NCBI GenBank assembly: GCA_021018995.1 | Contig: CM037588.1 | Coordinates: 148,323,725-148,387,724 of the forward strand | Reading direction: 5' to 3' | From: Chloranthus sessilifolius | Taxonomy: Eukaryota > Streptophyta > Magnoliopsida > Chloranthales > Chloranthaceae | DNA length: 64,000 bases | Part shown: piece after piece, positions 44,706 to 56,830 of the stretch | How positions within the stretch are numbered: position 1 is the first letter of the stretch | Layout: every line of letters begins with the position of its first letter | Position numbers and translations under genes: made by a program | The notes under the pieces: generated by a model | What the model saw: only the letters and a program-made list of their open reading frames with translations | Told to the model about the DNA's origin: nothing | The model's database searches: none

Positions 44706-46713
44706 AAGGGGGGGATAATGTAACAACCCTAAAAATCTAGAACACGAACCTGACTATTTCGATCTACGTGCCCGGCACAGAAATCGAGACCGATTTAAAA
44801 AATTTAGAATTGATATTAATTGAGATAAAGTTACACCATGGTTAGATGAGTTCACCTGTGTAATTTCATTTGAATCGGAGTTGTGTAGCACGTTGCGTCG
44901 TAGCGACCGTGTTCGTGCTCCACACCGGAACATAAACTAAGGGAAAACAGAAATATCTGTTTATTAGCTTATAAGAGAAGGAAGGGAGACCTAGAGGAAG
45001 TTCTTCTTCTTCTTCTTCTTCCCCTTGCCCTAGTTACTCTAGCAGCTAAGGAGTGCAGAGCTAGGTGGGTTTTCAAGAGGGTTTTGTATAAAACAGGTTA
45101 GCAAGATTGAAAGGTGAGTTTCCTAAGCTAGGGTATGTAGAGATCAATGGAATAAGCTTAAGTATGGTTTGTGTGAGTGTGAAGTCTCTGCATGCTGAAC
45201 CAGAGCTAAAAGGTTGCTCGTCGAACTCGGATCGGTGATAAACTCCGAGAGCTTGATCCGAAACCCTCATTCGAATCGATTTGCCGAAACCCCGTGAGGG
45301 CCCTAATAAAGGTGAGATTATGTGTTTAAATAGGGGCAAATGAGATGCCCAGGTGTGGGCATTGATGTCATGATAATGGTGATTGAGAACCATAAATGAA
45401 AAATAGGGTTGGAGATGAACTCCATTAATGACAGAGTTTCTGTCATTATTGATCGATCAACACAAGTGGTGATCGATCAATAGCAGTGGTGATCGATCAA
45501 TGAAGACCATTGATCGATCAATCTGTATAGGACAGAATGGGAGAACAGTGGCCCCAAATTTTGAGAAGTTCAATGCCTGAAGGGCATTGATCGATCAATG
45601 AGGGCATTGATCGATCAATGAGGGCATTGATCGATCAATGAGGGCATTGATCGATCAATGAGAGCATTGATCGATCAACAAAGGTATTGATCGATCAATG
45701 GTAGTGGTGATCGATCAATGAGGGCATTGATCGATCAATCTGTATAAAAAGTTAATGTGAACAGAAGGGTGAGTTTTTGAAAAAAAAAAAGGGTTGGTGA
45801 TCGATCAACAGGAGGTAGTGATCGATCAACAGGGAGCATTGATCGATCAACAAGGTGTTGATCGATCACTGAGTGTGGAATTGATCGATCAACAGTGGTG
45901 GTGATCGATCAATTTATATATATATAGTATGAACGATCGGCGAGAGTTGGTTAAACAAGTTTGTGCTTTGGTGATCGATCAACAAGGGTGTTGATCGATC
46001 AATAAAGAGTTCATTGATCGATCAACAAGGTATTGATCGATCAATAAACCCTGTTTTCAGACAGTTAGAAAATTTGTATGTAAGAACCACTGGACATTGT
46101 GCGCTTCACAATCATTACTCTAACACCTAGAGTAACATGTTTATGGTCTAGGATCGACTAAGATGCCTTGAAAAAGCTTTGGATTTGCTTAGAAGGAGCT
46201 TGATCCGAGGTAGGGGAATTCAACGAAATTACATTTATTTTGATCTCATGGATTATATCATCATACATATCTCAAAGATAGTTTAATTACATTTTAAAAG
46301 CATGTTTAGCATATGTATGAGTATTCTATTATGTACTTGATCTGAAATCTGAATTCTGTTAAGTATGATAAGTATGCATGTGATTTGAGGTTTGATATTC
46401 AGTAAAAATTCCACCGACTCGGCGGTATATCCGTTTCAGGCACACTTGTGCATTTGCTTTGTAATCCTCGGCACAATTGCACTCCATGTGTGGGGCATTG
46501 TTGCAATTCCTGAAATTGTTCATGTGAACGACGATGGTTGGGATTATCCATCGGACCAAATCTGGCTACCACGTGTTATACTCACGGGAGTTACTTAAGT
46601 ATACTACACTAAGTCATTATATGTTGTATTCATCAATTCTGTACTGTTTTGGATAAATGTCTCATGTTTTATACATCTGTTGCATATTTTCAGTTTTGTT
46701 CTTTGATGACCAT
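44706..46713 (+). repeat. Purine tract and truncated 3' LTR of G3
   Basis: The purine tract AAGGGGGGGATAA (44706-44718) is followed by TGTAACAACCC. The LTR matches the 5' copy over about 2.0 kb, including about 22 palindrome sites (45446-46047), and stops at 46713, where Tat-like sequence takes over. The last roughly 600 bp of the LTR are missing. Confidence 0.9.
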
Positions 46714-46819
46714 CGAAGGATAATACATCATTCGAGAAGCACATGCCAGTGCCTGCGATCCTCATGCTTGTAAACAGAGACTCGCCAACCAAATCATACG
46801 ACAACGCTACTTCTGGCCG

Positions 46820-47760
46820 ACAATGATAAGAGATTACCACCTCTACATCCAATTCTACAAACAATGCCAAGAACACGCTGCACTCATCAAAGCTCTATCA
46901 GTTGTATTGAACACTATGACCTCACCGTGGCCGTTCTCGATGTGGGCCTTCGACATCATCGAACCTTTCACAGATATAGTTGGGAACACTCACAGGCACG
47001 CGTTCATACTTACGGCAACCGAATACTATACCAAATGGATAGAAGCTGAATCCTATGTTAGAATCACTGCTTCAACACTCTTGAGGTTCATCGTTCAAAA
47101 TATCATCACTAGGTTTGGAGCACCCAGGATGTTTGTCATCGAAAATGGACCACAATTCATCGCAGAGAAGATAAAAAAGTTATGTAAAGAGTTTGGCATC
47201 GATCTACGCCACTCATCACCATTCTACCGTCAAGGAAACGAACAAGTAGAAGCTATAAACAAAACACTGATTCAAATTCTAAAATGTATCGTAGAAATGA
47301 GCAATGGAGCCAACTGGCCCGAACGACTATCAGAAGCACTCTGGACCTACAGGACCTCTATTAGTACGGCCACTGGCCAGACTCCCTACTTCCTTACCTA
47401 CAGGATGGAAGCAGTCCTACCATATGAGATACAAGTACCATCCTTATGAATTCAACTCGATAATGAGCTATCCTTAGACAAGAGGAGAATTGCCCTACTC
47501 ACGTAGCTAGAGTAGCTCTATGAAATATGTATAAGGGCAGCTGATCACGCAGAGGAGAGTGGCCAAGGCATATGATAAGAAAGTCCTCGAACAAACCTTT
47601 AATATTGGAGAATTAGTCTTGAAGAAAATCATGCCTTCCAAGCACGCTGAAACCGAACTGGGAAGGCCCTTACGCTATAACAACTGCATACTCTGGGAAT
47701 GCATGCAAACTGGTGAACCAAGACGGGGAAGAACTCCCTAGCCCATGGAACACCATGTAC
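46820..47760 (+). pseudogene. G4 integrase remnant
   Basis: Contains CKQCQEH-type cysteines (QFYKQCQEHAALIK), MWAFDIIEPF, ITRFGAPRMFVIENGPQF, YRQGNEQVEAINKTL and MEAVLPYEIQVPS, the Tat/Athila style of integrase core and linker. Motifs run parallel to those at 61336-62080. Fossil, a few breaks. Confidence 0.85.
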
Positions 47761-48090
47761 CTCAGAAAATACTACTCTTAGCCTTGTGATCATCACATCC
47801 CGTGGTTAAATACTTATACTTACCACCCCCGTAGTTGTCACGACCCATTTATCCGAAAGGAAAATTGAAATCGAACTGGGAAGACCCTTACGTTATAACA
47901 ACCACATACTCTGGGAATGCATGCAAACTGGCGAACCAAGAAGGGAAAAAACTCCCTAGCCAGTGGAACGCCATATACCTTAGAAGATACTACCCTTAGC
48001 CTTGTGATCATCACATCCCATGGTTAAATACTTATACTTACCACCCCCACAGTTGTCACGACCCATTCATTAGTCGTACATCATCAATTC
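47655..48090 (+). repeat. 218-bp tandem duplication after G4 integrase
   Basis: GAACTGGGAAG..CCCTTACG begins at 47655 and again at 47873. Both units continue through CATACTCTGGGAATGCATGC and CATCACATCCC. G5 has a single unit (62200-62400), so the duplication is private to G4. Confidence 0.85.
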
Positions 48091-48311
48091 TCAGAATATC
48101 CTTAAGACCTCTAGTTTATCTGCCACTTTTCTTATTCGGACAATCTGATCAAAGGACTAGTGACATACTTAACCTCTTTCAAAAGCATAAGTAACACCTG
48201 GTCCTTATTTTCCTTCCCCTACCACTGGAGGAGACGTTAGAGCACAGAAAAAATAAAGATACTAGGTCCAATCAAAACTCATTATTCTTGTGCTAGCAGG
48301 ATGCTTTCAAA

Positions 48312-48319
<8 letters not shown>

Positions 48320-48352
<33 letters not shown>
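48320..48352. repeat. AT microsatellite
   Basis: An uninterrupted TA run of about 30 bp after an A-tract; the matching place in G5 (near 62650) has only a few units. Confidence 0.9.
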
Positions 48353-48353
<1 letters not shown>

Positions 48354-48359
48354 GAGTGA

Positions 48360-49615
48360 GAGCATTACAATAAATGAAAAAGTCAATGAGCTCAAGGAAG
48401 CATAAGCAGGCCGTAAGGACATCTCTGGTAATTTTGCTAGAAATGTATAAGCAAGCTGCGAGGACATCCCTGGTGAACCCATACTACTAGATGTCGTCGT
48501 AAGGTGGCGGGAGGAGGATAAACTCCTGATAACCATAGAAGTGAGATTTTGATAGTACCGAAATATGACAAAGAGCTTAATCATAGCACCCCATACCCCT
48601 CTAAGAAGAAGATTGTTACTCATCTATTTTGCAAAGCGTTAGTTACAAGCTACTCCCCACATCACTAAGCCTTACCCCTCTTCTATTTTTTTTATTTCGG
48701 ATGATAAATCAGCAGCCTTACAGGATACTCCTAAGAATGAAACTAAAAACCGATGAATGATGACTGATGCAATCACTAACTATACCTTTCACACCCTCCC
48801 TGATAACCATGGGATAGGAAGACCACCACCCAAAGGTAGACCCCGGTATACAACTGGCATAATCAAAATGACCTCCCCTGGTTCGCTGACAGTACTGATG
48901 AACTTTTCTTCAAAACTAACTCACCAAATACCCATGACTTCTTATAGACCCTAAAGTGCTCATCTAAAACCCAGAAAAGCTCCATTGCATCTAGACACTG
49001 GGGCATTTTTATTGGTCAGAAGGAGAATCACCTTAGAAGCGCTGACTCGTTCAAAGAAGATGCTGAATAATGAAGTCCCCATCTGAAGAATGTTACCGAA
49101 GATACTATACTGCCGATCCTACCACGCTCCTACACTGGGATATTTTTATTTATTTATTTTAGTTATTTGCTTTCTCTATTTCATTATTTTTATTTTCAAA
49201 AAAATGAAAAAAAAAGAACAAAAAATGCAAAAAAAGAAGAAAAGAAAAAAAGAGAGCATATATATCCATCTTTTACTACCAAACTTTGGTCTGAGATACT
49301 TACCCCCCTTGACAAGTAGCAAAGGAGAGAATAAAATAGTTGATATACCTTGCCTTTACATGTGCAGATACAAAGCAACCTTCAACCACCATCGGACCAG
49401 CTCAGGAAGCATCCAAGTTCCGATAACAACTGACGGCACTGAAAGCGAAAGATAAATGCAAGAGATAACTAAAAGAAAAGGAGCCAATTAGGTACATCTA
49501 AACCAAAAATCTCTGTATATATCAAAGTTTCTTTTTTTACATCTATCACTGGGGGCATACCCCCTGTATATACGATGAGCACGCACAACGAACATAAAAA
49601 AATACACATGCACTC
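48360..49615. other. Non-coding region downstream of G4 pol
   Basis: No supported gene. It aligns with 62680-63990 of G5. It includes an A/G-rich stretch (49195-49255) followed by CTTTTACTACCA, and repeated CTGGGGCATTTTTATT-type words (49000 and, in G5, 63300 and 63450). Confidence 0.6.
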
Positions 49616-50970
49616 CTACTCCCTATGCTGCCGCTGGGATGGTCGATCACCGATGTCCCCAGTATCATTAGCCCGAAGGTCCGTAGACTGATCCTCTGAA
49701 AACACAATCCCTGCACCCGGAGTCCACGAAACCTCTAGACGAAAAGGCCCCGCTACTGAATCCCCCTTACTCGCCTGACTAACAAACTGCCTCGATCGAG
49801 AACGAGGAGGATTTTCAGCAAGAAACTCCTGAATAACCGAATCCTTGTGAACATAGTCCCTAACATGATCACATGCCGTACGACGAGGCTGCTTGGCCGA
49901 GGAACCCGTAGCCCTAGACGCCGATCCAACAATTTGACTAACCATCCCGCTCACTTCGCGATAGAAAATACCGCGCACTACGATGATAAATAAACTATAA
50001 ACCACAATAACTAAAGCATACCTGAGAGCCTTGAGGGGGAGACCCTTGAGGGGGAGCCTCAGGAGCGCAATCTGGAACTGCCTGCACAAAAACCAAACAA
50101 GCCAACACAAGATATGTCAGAACAAAATACATGAAATAACCTAAACTAAATTATACCAAACCAAAAAGTATACCTGACTCTCAGGGCATAGAGAGGCAGG
50201 AGTCGCCTCTCTCATCTGAAGATCCTCGGCAACCTAACACTGGAATACAACAATGATGTTAGTAAACTATTAAAGAAAAGTGAAACAATGACACCCAATG
50301 AACTACTACAATTATACAAGCAGGTCAAAAGATAAAAAAAAAAAACTCACCCAGTGCTCTAGCTTAGCCCAAAGCTAAGCCATTGCTGGATCCTTCCAAC
50401 TGGAGGAAGCAACTGAAGATGGATCAAATGCCAAAGCGAAAACTCTAGCACCAAGCTCGGCTCTCTACGAATAATAATAAACACATTAGTTGGCAAGCTC
50501 ACAACGCTAACAATTAATAAAACCATATTCATGCAGACACTTACCAATCGATCAATCTTAGAACGTAGACTAGCCGCTACCTCTCAGTCAGCCTGCTACT
50601 GACTGTGATAGACATCCACCAGGGCCTCCTGGCGAGCAACCTCTCCCTCTCCCTCAGTCTGACAAACAATAGGAGAAACAGATAAGGCCACCACACTAGC
50701 ATAGAACTGGATGAAACCCACAAACAAATGCACTCACTAGAGATAGCCGGGTCGCCGCAAGACGAACCCCTAACTCATCCTCTGCCGCCCTAGCTTGAGA
50801 AACCGAGGAGGCGAGGGAGCGTAGCATCTCCTCATCAAGACGAGGGGCGCACCCCGTCTACTCCATCGCCCTATGGAGGGCATCCAGTGCTCCCTGGACT
50901 CCCGTCGTGAGATGGCTTTGCTCCAATGCAGTCAATCTCTCCCTTAATGTCGACGTCTAATCAAGCCCGC
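49616..50970 (-). pseudogene. Antisense multi-exon gene remnant of the Tat element
   Basis: On the minus strand, coding-like blocks are separated by intervals with GT..AG borders. The donors GTGAGTGC, GTAAGTGTC, GTGAGTTTT, GTATACTTT and GTATGCTTT are each answered by an AG after a T-rich stretch, giving about six exon-like blocks. The upstream blocks are rich in Leu, Arg, Ala and Glu (LTALEQSHLTTGVQGALDAL, SQARAAEDELGVRLAATRLS) and look coiled-coil. Later ones are Pro/Ser/Arg-rich. Antisense genes downstream of pol are known from some Tat-lineage elements such as Grande; whether this is the same gene I cannot say. Several breaks, so probably a fossil. Its start lies at the edge of the LTR. 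Confidence 0.6.
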
Positions 50971-50971
50971 C

Positions 50972-53393
50972 TGTAGACACCCTCATTTTTCTCTCTCGGA
51001 CTACACAAATTCGTTTGGTCAGCCCTTGACCTTTTTAACCCTCGACATGGGACCATGCAACTGTACGTCGCTGAACACAAGCTGAAATAATAGCTTTGTG
51101 GCTCAGATCCCAATGTAGGGAGGCTATATACTAAGCAATAATATATAGTCGGAATGCAGACTGAAACAATAGTCCTACATTCCATTCTTGAGACCATACC
51201 CGAACAACCCTGAATTAAGCGTCTGAAAACCCGCACGTAATTTGATCACGCGTAGAACCACAAGCGTGTGATATGTCCCTTTTAAACCAAACTTCCTTTC
51301 ACAGACCGTTTTGAGACTCGATTACGTGCCTGGAAATAGATGCGCGATCGGATTGAGCGCTAAAGCACTAGCACACAATTGGCTTATGCCCGACCTAGTC
51401 TTACTACCATTGACCCCTACATTTCCATGATTAAGCGCTTCAGGTAAAACGCTTAATTGGATTACACACATCCCATCATGCCCGCAATTAATCCTGTTAG
51501 GACTAGGAAACCTGCTGAGTAATTCAGTCGGTCGCTCACTGAGTCGATGATCGACTTAAAGTAATTAAGCGGCCGAAAACTGGCGCGCAATTCAATTAAA
51601 TGCCCAAAAATAGGCGCGTAATTGAATGAAAACCTATAAAGCTTTTTTCTCGAAGAGAGAGAAGAGGCTGGCAATTTTGAGAGAGAGAACGAAACTTTTT
51701 TGGGACTTCGAAACCAGAGAACTCCGAGGACAAGCCCATAGAGCAAATTAGTCATATGTCGAGATTCAAACCCCCGAATCTTCGATGATTCCTCTCCACG
51801 GCCCCGACCCTAGGTAAGAATTTAATTTTGCTTCAGACTTAGGATTTCCCCTCAGTTTAATTAATCAATTCTATTTCTAATTTTTAGACCGTAGCACCTT
51901 CTTCGGACCGAAATTCTCTATATCCGGTTCTACTTCTCTGTTTCTAGAACCGATCCTTAATCTAGCGGTCCGATATACCAACCTTATGGTCTGACTCTAC
52001 TCTAAAATCTTAATTTACAGTCCTATCATTAATTTTTGGTTCTGACTCTCAGAGTTTAGAACCAGTCCTTAATCATACAACCTGATTTTTTTGATTTCGG
52101 ACCCGAATTCAGTCCTAAAATTTTAATCTATAATTTAATTCTATATTTTTATATCGTCAAAAATTCAAAAAAATATAAATTTCAGTTCATAACTTTAGTT
52201 TCTCAATCTAATTTCTTATTATAATTTTGAATTCAATTCTAAAAATTCTCCTTTCATTATTTAACTATCGACCTATCTTTTATCTCAGCCATCCGATTTG
52301 CCCACAGGAGCTTACGGAGGGTACTCGGGAACGAGGCCAATCCTCCTTAGCATAGCGGGCCCAACCCCCCTTTTTTAGATTGTTTAGGATTAACTAGATA
52401 ATTATATTTAGTTTTTCTATTTTAATATAATTGGCTAATTGCATCAAATAGGCTTCATATCATTATTTGCTTTGATTCAATTTAGTCTTCCAGTTCAGTC
52501 AATTTATTATCTCAACCAGAATTTAGGAAAGTTAATTCGTTTATTATTAATTAGATTTTTACCATAATTAATCCGTAGATTACGATTCTAAAAAAAAGAG
52601 TTAATCTTGTTGCCTCGGTCATTTATTCCTATTTTAGTAAATTGATTTATTGCTTCAATCAGAGTCATAGTAAAAAAAGATTAGTCTTTGTTTTCTTCAA
52701 ATTAGAATGCTAGTAAGATTACCTTAAGTGCTTTAGTTGTGATTGCCATACAATTGATACATCTGCTTATCTAAAATTGTAATAAAATTAGCTACCTGCT
52801 TTATCTAGAATTACCATATAATTGGACTCTTTTATTTAATTGGAATATTATTGGAACTGATACACATGCATTCCTAGTACCAGTAGGAGACTGAAACTGA
52901 GTGGACTCTTAGTAGTACCAGGACTTTGATATTAATTGGACTCCTAATGATACCGAGAAACTAAAAATGATTGGACACCTGATAGCATTAGGATGCTAAA
53001 ATAACCCATCATAATAAGCTCATATAATCATAATTAACAATAAAAAAAGAGAATCTGAATCGACCATAACCGCAATAAGGGAAACTAAAAAAAAAGAAAG
53101 CTGAAACTATCTAATTAAAAGAGGACACTGCTGCTAACGTCCGTAGGCGGACGATTCAGTATAGAAGTAACTCACACCCGCTTAAACGCGTGATCATTGA
53201 TGTGCTGCAGCATCGATAAATATCTGCAGCTAGCGATCGCAAATCAACTAAAAATAATCCTAGGAAATTCCTCCTATTGTTATTTATCCCCCCCTTATCA
53301 CATGCACCGCATCGCTAGAGTCTAACAAGACAGAATTGGAAGCCACTTATTCAACGGAAACTAAGAGGAACCCAAAAAAAGTGCACACCAACA
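50972..53393 (+). repeat. LTR shared by G4 and G5
   Basis: It opens TGTAGACACCC and ends ACACCAACA three bases before a primer-binding site of the TGGCGA type, about 2.42 kb. A TATA box ACCTATAAAGC lies near 51627-51637, followed by a GAGAGAGAAGAGG stretch near 51655 that would be the start of the transcript. The rest is A/T-rich with repeated GGTTCTGACTC/GGTCTGACTC words (51960-52060). The left boundary is inferred from the TG and the end of the antisense gene; no second copy is in the window. Confidence 0.6.
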
Positions 53394-53396
53394 GAC

Positions 53397-53414
53397 TGGC
53401 GATCGCGATGGGAC
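53397..53414 (+). other. Primer-binding site of G5
   Basis: TGGCGATCGCGATGGGAC resembles the TGGCGACTCC.CTGGGG site common in Tat/Ogre-type elements and marks the start of the G5 internal region. Close but not exact. Confidence 0.5.
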
Positions 53415-53719
53415 ACTTTTATAAACCCCTTCTTTTTCTTTAGGTAATTAGCTTTATTTTGCTTCCCAATTTTCTTTCCTGTCGTACCGTTTAGATTCTT
53501 TTTATATGAGTCTTCGCCAAAGACTCGAAATGTCTGCCATACATAGAGTAAGTATAGGAGACCCTCCATTGTAGGGACTTCATAACAACCCTACATACGA
53601 GGAAGAACCACCTTATACTTTTAGCCCACGACAACCTGAAGTAAATATGGCTGGTGAGCAAGAGAACCCTTTTCTACACTACACGTCACTAATAGCCATA
53701 ATAACAGAAATAATAGCTC

Positions 53720-54930
53720 TAGAAAAAATCTCACCACTCAACAAATAGTAGAACTTAGCATCCAAAGAATACAAAGAGGAGGCGATCATTTCAAAGAATT
53801 GCTTCAAGGATTGGTTGCTGCATATGAAACCATTAGGGGACAACAAAATTCAGGAGAGCAGGAGCAAAAAGAGAGACCACCTTCTACCCCAACCACGGTG
53901 TCAGCTCGTGCTACGCCATTAAGGGAACACACTCACATGTTCTTTAATGACAGTTTGCCAGACAAGGGTATCTCATGCATCACTCCCAAAGACAACACTA
54001 TGAAGATCGAAGACCTCCTAAAAATGCTCGATGAATATATGGATAAGAGGGAATGCCCAAGTCGCTTGTTCGGATTCAAAAAATTCTATCGACACATTGA
54101 ATTTGACCTACCCATAGGATTTAAACTGCCAAAATTTACTAAATACAATGGCACTAGAAATTCGAACCATCATTTGGCCCTCTTTTGTAATGATTACCGA
54201 CCTACACATGATAATCAAGGACTTCTCATTCACTATATTCAATGTTCATTAGAAGGAGAAGCTCTAGACTGGTTCGCGGAGCTCCTACTTTATAAGATAG
54301 AGACTTTTGATGAGCTAGTCGGTTGATTCCTAGGCCAATACAAACACTTGATTCAAGAGATCGTTAGCCTCAGCGACCTGATGGCGGCCAAGTAAGGATC
54401 AGATGAAGAATTCACCGACTTCGTCTCTAGATGGCGAAAGTATGCTGCTAGAACTGGTACTTTAATGAAAGAGAAAGATTCAATTGACATCATCATTGAC
54501 AATACTAAGGAACCAATAAGGAGCGCCCTAGTCATTAGCGATTGTCCCAACTTCATTGCACTTCACTCTCGGGCATCCCGACTAATGCGATACATCAAGG
54601 GCGGAGACCTTGCATTATCTAGAGTCACGTCAAAGGTGGGTACCTCCAACGAGTCAAAACCGAAAAATATAAGAAAGCCTAAGGAACCGAACAAGTTAAT
54701 ACGGTTGTCAATCAAGGGTAAAATTCGAATAATAAGAACATCCCACCGCACAACTTCGGGTAGAACCAAACCCAACAACGATATGCTAGTCAAAATCATG
54801 GTGCTAATCAACAAAGGTATGCAAACCAGAACCAGGGCCAAAACAAGAACCAAGGCCAATATCAAAATAGAAACTAATACCCTAACGCTTATCAGGCCCA
54901 AAACGCAACACATAATCGACCGGCCCATGC
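53720..54930 (+). pseudogene. G5 gag remnant
   Basis: Gag core with LPKFTKYNGTRN, LFCNDYRPTHDNQGL and SLEGEALDWFAEL (54120-54290), the Tat/Athila version of the retrotransposon gag fold, preceded by a FGFKKFYRHIEFDLP segment. Downstream the region becomes rich in Asn, Gln, Arg and Thr. Few breaks. Confidence 0.8.
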
Positions 54931-56379
54931 GTCAATTATAACAGTGTACCTCCACCTCAGAACTCTAACCCAGCTAGGGGACCCTACCAGCCAAAGCGGG
55001 AACACTATCCCCCTTTACACGATACTATTTCTAACATTTTCCGCCTCCTTAGCACCCAGAATCTCTTACGATTCCCACAAGAAAAGTCTTGGTCGTGGCC
55101 TACAAATCTAGATTATGGTAAATACTGTTCTTTCCATTAGTACGCGGGACAACCTAGAGGACTGTTGGGTTCTCAGGGACATGATCTATGACATGAACGA
55201 TCAGAATCAAATTGATTGAGAAGTGCTTAGGAACCCTAACCCTAATAACAATCAACCCCAATAGAATTTAGGGATCATAAATAACCCCATGCCCAACCAC
55301 AACCAAGGGACACCGGCCCAGGTCACTACTGTAGATCTCCCCAGTCAATCCCATTTTCGGCCTTCTGCATTAATCACTCGCATCCTACCCTCCAACACTG
55401 TTACTGCCCTTATGAGAACTCCTCCCTCCTTACATTCCCCTGCCTTGATCACACGGATCGTGCCACCGAGCTCGCCTCCATATCTAAAGTTTACTTAAAT
55501 ACGAGTCCATTCCTTCAGGGCCAGGAGGCCATTCCTCCATCATTCCCTACTAGAGCCTTCGACCCCGCCAAATCCTGAATCACCAGTGTTACTTACCCCT
55601 TCACCCAACTCTGGATCTGAGTATGGAGACTATGCTCTTCAAACCACCGTTCTGACTGTCGCACGGGTAGACAGTGTCACCCACATGACTGCCAACCAAG
55701 AGAGCGAAGCCAAAACTGAGTATCCGTCAGATGAAGAGCAAAGTGAATGAAAAGAACACCTAAATCCATGCGAGACGTTGGTCTCCACTTTCTTAGAGGA
55801 AGAGGATCACACGTAATTCCTCCCACCTTGGAGTAGTGCCATACAGACACGCACTCCGACCCCTAACTTCACTCACTTCACAAATGCACTGACGTCGAGC
55901 CACGCTAGGTTCGACCAACAACCGACCTACCCTATTCTCAAGTCAGGAACCAACTATCCACCTCCCCCTTTCCCCTGGAATAAAGATTTCATGCATGCAC
56001 AACAACCCGAGGGGAACACGAGAGAAAGGGAAGCTGACTTGCCACCCCCACCGCACGTCATCCCACTACCAATTCCTGTACCACAACCACCTCAGCCACC
56101 TGCACCTAGGGCCCATCGGCCGGACAAAGAACTAGCACTCGAGCTAGGGCAAGAGTATGATCTGTTATGACATCTTCAAAAGATCCCAGCCCAGATATCT
56201 ATACTAGAACTCGTTAAGAAGTCGCCTGATCATCACCGACTGTTAATAAGGACACTCAAGTGGACGAAGACACGACCCTGGATGAGCTTCATCAAATTAC
56301 CTCTGTCATGGCACAACCTCCCACCCTCACATTCACGGACGCAGACATGCCTAAGGAGTCACAGCCCCCATATATCTTA

Positions 56380-56830
56380 TAGTCATAATCAGAGGATTTT
56401 CTGTACCCCATGCACTAGTTGATACAGGCGCAAGACTCAATATTTTCCCTCTCACCACATTGAAAATACTTGAATACACAGAATAAGACGTCAGGCCCTT
56501 AGCCTTGTCGCTCATAGCCTACGACAGCTCACGTCATTTCATAAAAGGAATTATTCAACTTCAGGTTCGCCTTAGACCCATGACAAAGGATGTTACGTTC
56601 CATGTTGCTAACCCTGCTAGTACATATAATCTCATTTTAGGCAAAAAATGGTTAGAATCGATAAAGGTTGTCGCATTCACATACCATCAATGCATTAAAT
56701 TTCCGTATAAGGACTCCATCGTCCGTATATATGCCGATGCACCTCTTCAAGAGATGGATACCGATTACGCGGTAAGCATTCTGACAGCCTATGAATTCGT
56801 ACTAAACACAGGCCACATCCAAAAGTCGTG
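56380..56830 (+). pseudogene. G5 protease remnant
   Basis: The aspartic-protease start ALVDTGARLNIFPLTTL (near 56410) is followed by YNLILGKKWLESIK (near 56625), the usual second landmark. It would process the element's polyprotein. Confidence 0.8.

Larger units (their letters stand above)
34928..46713 (+). mobile_element. Gypsy G3: Tekay-like chromovirus with an extra ORF
   Basis: 5' LTR (34928-37562), primer-binding site TTGGTATCGAGCC at 37563, gag (about 37740-38890), protease, RT, RNase H, integrase and a chromodomain-like end (39090-42510). Then a spacer with palindromes, a long extra ORF (43075-44583), the purine tract AAGGGGGGGATAA (44706-44718) and the 3' LTR (44719-46713), which is cut short. 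The LTRs are nearly identical outside clustered small differences, so this is the youngest large element here. About five breaks or gaps interrupt gag-pol, some of which look like introns. Confidence 0.88.
46714..50971 (+). mobile_element. Tat-like gypsy G4: 3' part of the internal region
   Basis: It begins in the integrase zinc-finger region (CGAAGGATAATACATC, paralogous to 61228) and runs through the integrase core (46820-47450), an end-of-pol region with a 218-bp tandem duplication (47655-48090), a non-coding tract, and an antisense gene remnant (49616-50970), up to the LTR at 50972. It aligns with the corresponding 61228-64000 stretch of G5. Several breaks in the integrase portion. Confidence 0.8.

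Noticed and set aside
49196-49455. Phe- or Lys-rich short frames near the A/G-rich stretch
   Set aside because: Simple-sequence translations; the matching place in G5 gives the same kind of frame.
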